A stretch of 64,000 nt of DNA from Acetobacter sp. DsW_063 (GTDB taxonomy: Bacteria; Pseudomonadota; Alphaproteobacteria; Acetobacterales; Acetobacteraceae). The stretch spans positions 30,257-94,256 of the forward strand of contig NZ_JOPL01000017.1 of assembly GCF_002153745.1 (NCBI RefSeq), read 5' to 3'. The notes beneath the pieces are model-generated. The model searched no databases. It was not told where the DNA came from and saw nothing but the letters and a program-made list of their open reading frames with translations. Shown one piece after another: positions 59,840 through 64,000 of this stretch; within the stretch, counting starts at the first letter, position 1; every line of letters starts with the position of its first letter. Made by a program: the position numbers and the translations under genes.

Positions 59840-60251
59840 GGCGGCGCTTTCGTTCCTGTGCTCGTGCTGTCGCAACAGCGGTCGTTCATGCTGCGGTCGC
59901 AACATGTGCCTTGCGGTTACACCACAGGGTTCTCGGTATTGGAATATCGGGCCTCGAACCACGCTCCGCCCCGCGCGGCCGTTAATTCGACTTTTGTTTT
60001 GCCTGGAACAGGCGATGTGTTCGCCACGACCGGTAAAGGGCATGACACCGCTCCGGGCTCGTGCTTCTATAAAATCATGAATTGTTACGGGGGCGGCGGG
60101 ACGGCGACGTTTCCTTCGCGCCGGTGACGCCCGCTTTTCTGGCCACGGAGACAGCCCAGCCACAGGCGAGCGGATCGGCGATAGCGCGCCGATGTATGCG
60201 CTCTACCTCGGCGGGGCGGAGTCGCCGCCGCCAATGGAGAAATCGACACCG
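59840..60251. other. Divergent promoter region, nagA/galE
   Basis: The 412 bases separate the starts of nagA and galE. A TATAAA-like box near 60067 could serve galE. No coding frame is convincing; upstream extensions of both genes lack family residues. Confidence 0.45.
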
Positions 60252-61247
60252 ATGACCCCTTCCCGCTTTCTGGTCACTGGCGGCGCCGGCTATGTCGGCA
60301 GTCACGTCGTTCTTGCCCTGCTGGACGCCGGTCACGAAGTCGTCGTCTTCGACAGCCTGCGCACCGGCCATCGCGCCGCAGTGCCGCCACAGGTACGCTT
60401 TATTCACGGCGATCTGGCCGATCTGCCTTTGCTCGACAGCGTTCTGGCTGACGGGCCATGGGATGGCGTCCTGCATTTCGCGGCCCTCTCCCTTGTCGGG
60501 GAAAGCATGGCGCAGCCACTGATGTATATGTCCGCCAACGGCGCGCTGGGGTTCAACCTGATCGACGCATGCGTGCGGCACGGGGTGAAGCGCTTCGTGT
60601 TTTCCTCCACCGCAGCCCTGTTCGGCTCCGCCGGGGACGCGCCGATCGACGAAACCACGAACATCGATCCTGGCTCGCCATACGGCGAGAGCAAGCTGGT
60701 GGTCGAGCGAGCGCTCTACTGGGCCGACAAGATTCACGGACTGCGCAGCGCCTGCCTCCGTTATTTCAACGCAGCGGGATCCGACCCGCTCGGACGCGCG
60801 GGCGAGGACCATCGACCGGAGACGCATCTTATCCCTCTCGTCATCGACGCAGCGCTGGGACGGCGCGACGCCCTGACGCTTTTCGGACAGGATTACCCGA
60901 CGCCTGACGGAAGCTGCATCCGCGACTACATCCATGTCTCCGATCTGGCTCAGGCGCATCTTGCAGTGTTGCCACTGCTCAAGGAACGTAGCGTCACCTT
61001 CAACGTCGGAACCGGACGTGGCGCATCGAATTTAGAAGTCATTCGCAGTGTGGAGCGTGTCAGCGGCCTCACCGTGCCGTGGAACCTTGGCGCGCGACGC
61101 CCCGGCGACCCGGCGAGCCTTGTCGCCAGCCCCGCCCTGCTGATGCGCGAAACCGGCTGGCGCCCGGAATATACCGAGTTGGACAAAACCGTCGCGACGG
61201 CTCTCGCATGGCGGCAGGACCATCCGGTAGGCTACGGCGATGAATGA
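60252..61247 (+). CDS. galE: UDP-glucose 4-epimerase
   Basis: The 331-residue SDR enzyme converts UDP-galactose and UDP-glucose. The NAD loop is TGGAGYVGSHV near the N-terminus, the catalytic Ser/Tyr/Lys is FSSTAALFGS and SPYGESKLVVE, and the substrate region is LRYFNAAGSDP. The ATG at 60252 has GGAGA upstream. Its end overlaps the cdd start by eight bases, so the two are coupled. A role in surface-sugar supply is likely. Confidence 0.94.
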   Translation: MTPSRFLVTGGAGYVGSHVVLALLDAGHEVVVFDSLRTGHRAAVPPQVRFIHGDLADLPLLDSVLADGPWDGVLHFAALSLVGESMAQPLMYMSANGALGFNLIDACVRHGVKRFVFSSTAALFGSAGDAPIDETTNIDPGSPYGESKLVVERALYWADKIHGLRSACLRYFNAAGSDPLGRAGEDHRPETHLIPLVIDAALGRRDALTLFGQDYPTPDGSCIRDYIHVSDLAQAHLAVLPLLKERSVTFNVGTGRGASNLEVIRSVERVSGLTVPWNLGARRPGDPASLVASPALLMRETGWRPEYTELDKTVATALAWRQDHPVGYGDE

Positions 61248-61677
61248 ATATTTATCGACTGACATCTCCGATGCCGGATCGACGCTCGACGCTTTGATAC
61301 GCGGGGCGGTCGCGATCAGGGAGCGGGCGTATGCCCCCTATTCCCGCTTTCATGTCGGCGCGGCCCTGCGATGTGATGACGGCCGCGTTTTCGTCGGCTG
61401 CAACGTCGAGAACGCGGCTTACCCCGAAGGCGTCTGCGCCGAAGCGGGCGCCATTTCGGCAATGGTGGCGAATGGCGGGCGGCGGATCGTCGAAGCCGTC
61501 GTCTGTGGCGGCGACGGCGCGCCCTGCCCGCCTTGCGGCGGCTGCCGGCAGAAACTGAGAGAATTTGGGACCTCGACGTTAAACGTCACGATGGTCGACG
61601 GTTCGGGGCGCGTGCTGCTTGTCCGCAGTCTGGCAGAGTTGCTCCCCGACAGCTTTGGACCTGAGAATTTGAGTTGA
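61240..61677 (+). CDS. cdd: Cytidine deaminase
   Basis: The 145-residue enzyme deaminates cytidine/deoxycytidine. Zinc ligands are Cys in GVCAEAGAI (with the catalytic Glu) and the pair in PCPPCGGCRQK. FHVGAALRCDDGR and VGCNVENAAYPEG are the substrate blocks. It is the short homotetrameric type. It overlaps galE. It could join the pyrimidine route with the dihydropyrimidinase elsewhere in the window. Confidence 0.95.
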   Translation: MNEYLSTDISDAGSTLDALIRGAVAIRERAYAPYSRFHVGAALRCDDGRVFVGCNVENAAYPEGVCAEAGAISAMVANGGRRIVEAVVCGGDGAPCPPCGGCRQKLREFGTSTLNVTMVDGSGRVLLVRSLAELLPDSFGPENLS

Positions 61678-61729
61678 GAAAGTTTTATATTTCCTCTTAC
61701 GTTTTGCATTAAATGGGATTTCAGAACCG

Positions 61730-62452
61730 GTGCTGAAGCGACGCTGTCTGGCGGCGTTTATGGCGGGAGTGGTGCATGCGCTTGCAGCCCATTCTGCCCA
61801 AGCGTCGCCCGCCCTCCCCGGCGTCGGCGCCTCCGACGCTCGCAGCGTCGCCAACCCGGACTTGCCCCCGTGGAGCGCTCAGGGGCGGGTTCAGACAGCG
61901 CTCGGTGGCCGCTGCACAGGATTTCTGATTGCACCCGACGTCGTGGAAACAGCTGCGCACTGTCTCTACCTCCCCAAAACTGGACACTACATTCAGCCGG
62001 AAGACATACATTTCCTGCGCGCCTATAGTCGCGGGCGATATGCCGCTCATGCACGTGTCGCACGTTTCCTCGTTCCACCGGGTTACGATCCGCGAAATGA
62101 GGCCGCGACGGCGGCGTATGATCGGGTCACCCTGTTTCTCGACGCGCCCGTCGCAGACAGGCAGCAGACGCTGACAGTGACGCAGGGCCTGCCACAGCCG
62201 GGGACGCCTGTGACAATAGGCGGTTATGAACAGGACTATCAGGAAATCCTGATCCGAGACCAAAACTGCCAGGTTACGGCCCTCATTTCCGATCAGGCAG
62301 GACACCCAATGATCGCACATGACTGCGCCGCGACGCGGGGCAGCAGCGGCGCGCCCGTCCTGACGCATCAGGGCGATCACTGGGTCGCTCTTGGGGTTCA
62401 GGCGCTGGCCAATTCCGGGCGTGGAGGCGTCGCCGCGCCGCTGTCGCAGTAG
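61730..62452 (+). CDS. Trypsin-like serine protease (S1 family), secreted
   Basis: The 240-residue protein has a short signal peptide (ending AAHSAQASPA) and a chymotrypsin-like fold: CTGFLIAPDVVETAAHCLYL with the catalytic His, an Asp in AATAAYDRVTLFLDA, and the nucleophile Ser in GSSGAPVLTHQG. The oxyanion Gly is present. Proteases of this group act in the periplasm or medium. A GTG at 61730 starts it, with only a weak ribosome-binding site. It lies 52 bases after cdd on the same strand. Confidence 0.84.
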   Translation: MLKRRCLAAFMAGVVHALAAHSAQASPALPGVGASDARSVANPDLPPWSAQGRVQTALGGRCTGFLIAPDVVETAAHCLYLPKTGHYIQPEDIHFLRAYSRGRYAAHARVARFLVPPGYDPRNEAATAAYDRVTLFLDAPVADRQQTLTVTQGLPQPGTPVTIGGYEQDYQEILIRDQNCQVTALISDQAGHPMIAHDCAATRGSSGAPVLTHQGDHWVALGVQALANSGRGGVAAPLSQ

Positions 62453-62472
62453 CTCGGACGGTGTGCGCTATT

Positions 62473-62487
62473 TTGTGAACGTCACAA
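62473..62487 (+). promoter_or_regulatory. Palindrome TTGTGA-ACG-TCACAA upstream of satP
   Basis: A 6-bp perfect inverted repeat with a 3-base centre, 120 bases before the satP start. It resembles a CRP/FNR-type half-site pair, but the spacing (3 rather than 6) differs, so it could be another regulator's operator. Confidence 0.45.
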
Positions 62488-62607
62488 TGCTAATAGAAGT
62501 TATCTCATGCGTTGATAAATAACGGCAAAAGGCAGAAGAATGGGCAAGCGCCCGTGGATGCTCTGAATAGTCGGGTCACACGAGATGCGCCGCCGGAGTA
62601 TCGGGTC

Positions 62608-63210
62608 ATGAAACCCCTCGCCAATCCCGCGCCGCTTGGCCTTGCGGCCTTCGGAATGACGACCATTCTGCTCAATCTTTGTAACGCGGGTTTCCTGCCG
62701 CTGAACTCATCGGTGCTCGCGATGGGCCTCGTCTTCGGCGGCGCTGCGCAGATTTGCGCCGGACTGCTGGAATACCCCAAGGGCAATACGTTCGGGCTGA
62801 CGGCGTTTACTTCGTACGGCGCCTTCTGGATTTCTCTCGTCGCGTTGATTTTCATGGCGAAACTTGGGCTCGTCGCAGCGGCCACCGCGCCGGCGATGGC
62901 CGCCTACCTCGCGTTATGGGGCGTGTTCACCGGGTTCATGTTCATTGGAACCTTGGCCGCCAACCGCGTCCTGCAATTTGTTTTCGCGTCTTTGGCGGTC
63001 CTGTTTTTCCTCCTCGCGGCTGGAGAGGCCACGGGCAATATCGCGATCACCCGCTTCGCGGGATTCGAAGGCCTGATCTGCGGCGCCGCAGCGCTATACC
63101 TCGCTATGGCTGAGGTAATCGAAGAACAGTTGGGCCACGCAGTCCTTCCTATCGGCGCGCCCCCTAAAGCGACGGCTCTCCATCTGGCCACCGAGCGAGC
63201 GGCGGCCTGA
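62608..63210 (+). CDS. satP: SatP/AceTr family acetate transporter
   Basis: The 200-residue membrane protein is a GPR1/FUN34/YaaH-type acetate/succinate carrier: ANPAPLGLAAFGMTTILLNL, then LEYPKGNTFGLTAFTSYG and FEGLICGAAALYLAMAEVI, with six helices. The ATG at 62608 has GGAG nine bases upstream and matches E. coli SatP; an upstream TTG (62512) would add 32 residues. Acetate carriage suits an acetic acid bacterium. A strong hairpin follows the stop. Confidence 0.92.
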   Translation: MKPLANPAPLGLAAFGMTTILLNLCNAGFLPLNSSVLAMGLVFGGAAQICAGLLEYPKGNTFGLTAFTSYGAFWISLVALIFMAKLGLVAAATAPAMAAYLALWGVFTGFMFIGTLAANRVLQFVFASLAVLFFLLAAGEATGNIAITRFAGFEGLICGAAALYLAMAEVIEEQLGHAVLPIGAPPKATALHLATERAAA

Positions 63211-63220
63211 GCGACCCGAC

Positions 63221-63247
63221 GCCGCGTCGACACAACTTCGACGCGGC
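63221..63247 (+). terminator. Hairpin downstream of satP
   Basis: GCCGCGTCGA (63221-63230) pairs perfectly with TCGACGCGGC (63238-63247), loop of seven, ten bases after the satP stop. No T-run follows, as with the ilvE hairpin. Confidence 0.6.
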
Positions 63248-63327
63248 CACATTGGCATCCCTGAAGAAAAACTCTTCCTTCAGAGATCGTGCTTTAGAAC
63301 GCTTTGTAAGGAAGAAATGTCCCGCTC

Positions 63328-63516
63328 ATGTTCAGGCTGATCGGACTGGCCAATATCGTCTACAACATGCGCCGTTTCCTCTTCCTGCAGCGGATCAGCG
63401 CCGCCGCTTGGCAAGCCAGAGAAGGAAATCCTCTCTCCACTCAGGGCGCAGAGCGAAAATCAGCGCCAGGAACCAGCAATCAACATACTGAAAACCGGAA
63501 AGCAGACAGAAGGTGA
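63328..63516 (+). CDS. Possible small protein, unrecognised
   Basis: A 62-residue frame starting MFRLIGLANIVYNMRRFLFLQ, with an AAGGAAG-like site upstream. The first part looks amphipathic and hydrophobic; the rest is basic/polar. No family is recognised, and it overlaps a longer frame in another phase. Treat as tentative. Confidence 0.3.
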   Translation: MFRLIGLANIVYNMRRFLFLQRISAAAWQAREGNPLSTQGAERKSAPGTSNQHTENRKADRR

Positions 63517-63549
63517 ACCAATTAACGGTTCTTCGATCCCTCCATCTCG

Positions 63550-63804
63550 ATGACATTAAGTAGCATATCTCTTTCTATGACTGTTATTATGCTGGCTATA
63601 AAACACTGTGTCGAAATAATTCGCCCGAGAAATAGTTTTCTGCGATACAGTGGTTTGATCCACGTAATCGTTCCAGTGTCTCTGATTTTTTCTGCATTTT
63701 CTTTTTGGGCAGATACTACGTTCGTCGGAAGCACAACACACGCCGCGATCATTAACTCTGGCACTTGTCCGGCTGGCTTATTGGCAAAACCGACCATGGG
63801 CTAG
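63550..63804 (+). CDS. Possible small membrane-like protein, unrecognised
   Basis: An 84-residue frame with two hydrophobic stretches (SLSMTVIMLAIKH and HVIVPVSLIFSAFSFW) in a lower-GC stretch. An overlapping minus-strand frame at 63522-63797 is equally open, so neither may be real. Confidence 0.25.
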   Translation: MTLSSISLSMTVIMLAIKHCVEIIRPRNSFLRYSGLIHVIVPVSLIFSAFSFWADTTFVGSTTHAAIINSGTCPAGLLAKPTMG

Positions 63805-63904
63805 GAGAACATGGGGCTCCTTCGCCGATTCGCGCCCTTTCCGGCCTGCCAGCACCCCACTCGATGCGCATGGATGTTACAGCGGCAAGCCATTGGAAAG
63901 GCTG

Positions 63905-63943
63905 AAAAAAGAAACACTCCCGGAGTTGGGCTCACGGGAGTGT
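63905..63943 (-). terminator. Rho-independent terminator for tRNA-fMet
   Basis: On the minus strand a perfect 9-bp stem ACACTCCCG/CGGGAGTGT (63914-63943) with an inner GAG/CTC pairing is followed by TTTCTTTTTT. It sits just downstream of the tRNA. Confidence 0.88.
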
Positions 63944-63952
63944 CGGTATCGT

Positions 63953-64000
63953 TGGTTGCGGGGACAGGATTTGAACCTGTGACCTTCAGGTTATGAGCCT
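63953..64000 (-). tRNA. tRNA-fMet (CAT), 3' part only
   Basis: The 3' half of a tRNA with anticodon CAT (63993-63995) and encoded CCA (63953-63955). The acceptor strand ends CCCCGCA-A-CCA with A at position 72, a hallmark of initiator tRNA-fMet. The T-arm is ACAGG-TTCAAAT-CCTGT. The anticodon stem carries A29-U41, G30-C40, G31-C39. The 5' half lies beyond the window. Confidence 0.85.

Larger units (their letters stand above)
63211..63904. other. Low-content region between satP and the tRNA terminator
   Basis: Nearly 700 bases of lower GC with no recognised gene except the two tentative small frames above. No repeats or IS ends were found. The satP hairpin is at its left edge. Confidence 0.4.

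Overview
The window is chromosomal DNA from a GC-rich alphaproteobacterium, most likely an acetic acid bacterium or relative (Acetobacteraceae). The grounds are the gene order mltB-rlpA-dacA-tmk-holB-metG-tatD-MBL hydrolase, the ileS-lspA-DUF3035 (BamF-like) operon, a short MetG without a C-terminal extension, a SatP-type acetate transporter, many Tat-type RR signal sequences, and GTG/TTG starts. This assignment is inferred from family content, not from any database search. No rRNA, insertion sequence, prophage or CRISPR array is visible.

Layout. 0-4 kb: 3' end of an EAL phosphodiesterase gene, metA behind a candidate SAM-I-type riboswitch, radC, and a GT2 glycosyltransferase. 4-9.1 kb: the stress operon prkA-yhbH-spoVR. 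9.7-19 kb: a long minus-strand housekeeping block running mltB, rlpA, dacA (peptidoglycan), tmk, holB (nucleotide/replication), metG, tatD, MBL hydrolase, headed by a small repeat protein. 19.2-24.9 kb: an envelope group with DedA, an uncharacterised ATP-grasp protein, MlaD, UppP, a cationic amino-acid permease and tRNA-Met. 26-34 kb: a nucleobase/nucleotide catabolism operon (dihydropyrimidinase, HAD acid phosphatase lipoprotein, xanthine dehydrogenase xdhABC, LysR). 35-43 kb: ileS-lspA-bamF, the periplasmic repair pair msrP/msrQ, and a lipoprotein amidohydrolase. 43-47 kb: HAD phosphatase, ilvE, and an omega-amino-acid:pyruvate aminotransferase. 46.7-53 kb: a phospholipase C homologue that has lost its expected catalytic residues, a Fur-box-preceded TonB receptor, and a Tat-exported lactonase-fold protein. 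53-64 kb: DUF2147, DUF1178, glutaredoxin, ComF, methyltransferase, YidB-like, map, gst, nagA, galE, cdd, a trypsin-like protease, satP, and a truncated initiator tRNA.

How it fits together. Envelope maintenance dominates: peptidoglycan trimming (DacA, RlpA, MltB), undecaprenyl carrier recycling (UppP, possibly DedA), lipoprotein maturation (LspA), outer-membrane lipid and barrel homeostasis (MlaD, BamF), and periplasmic methionine repair (MsrPQ). The nucleobase operon, with cytidine deaminase and the beta-alanine-type aminotransferase elsewhere in the window, suggests scavenging of nucleotides for carbon and nitrogen. The two loci most worth following are the DedA/ATP-grasp pair and the apparently inactive phospholipase C. 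Several operon ends carry strong perfect-stem hairpins without a U-tract.
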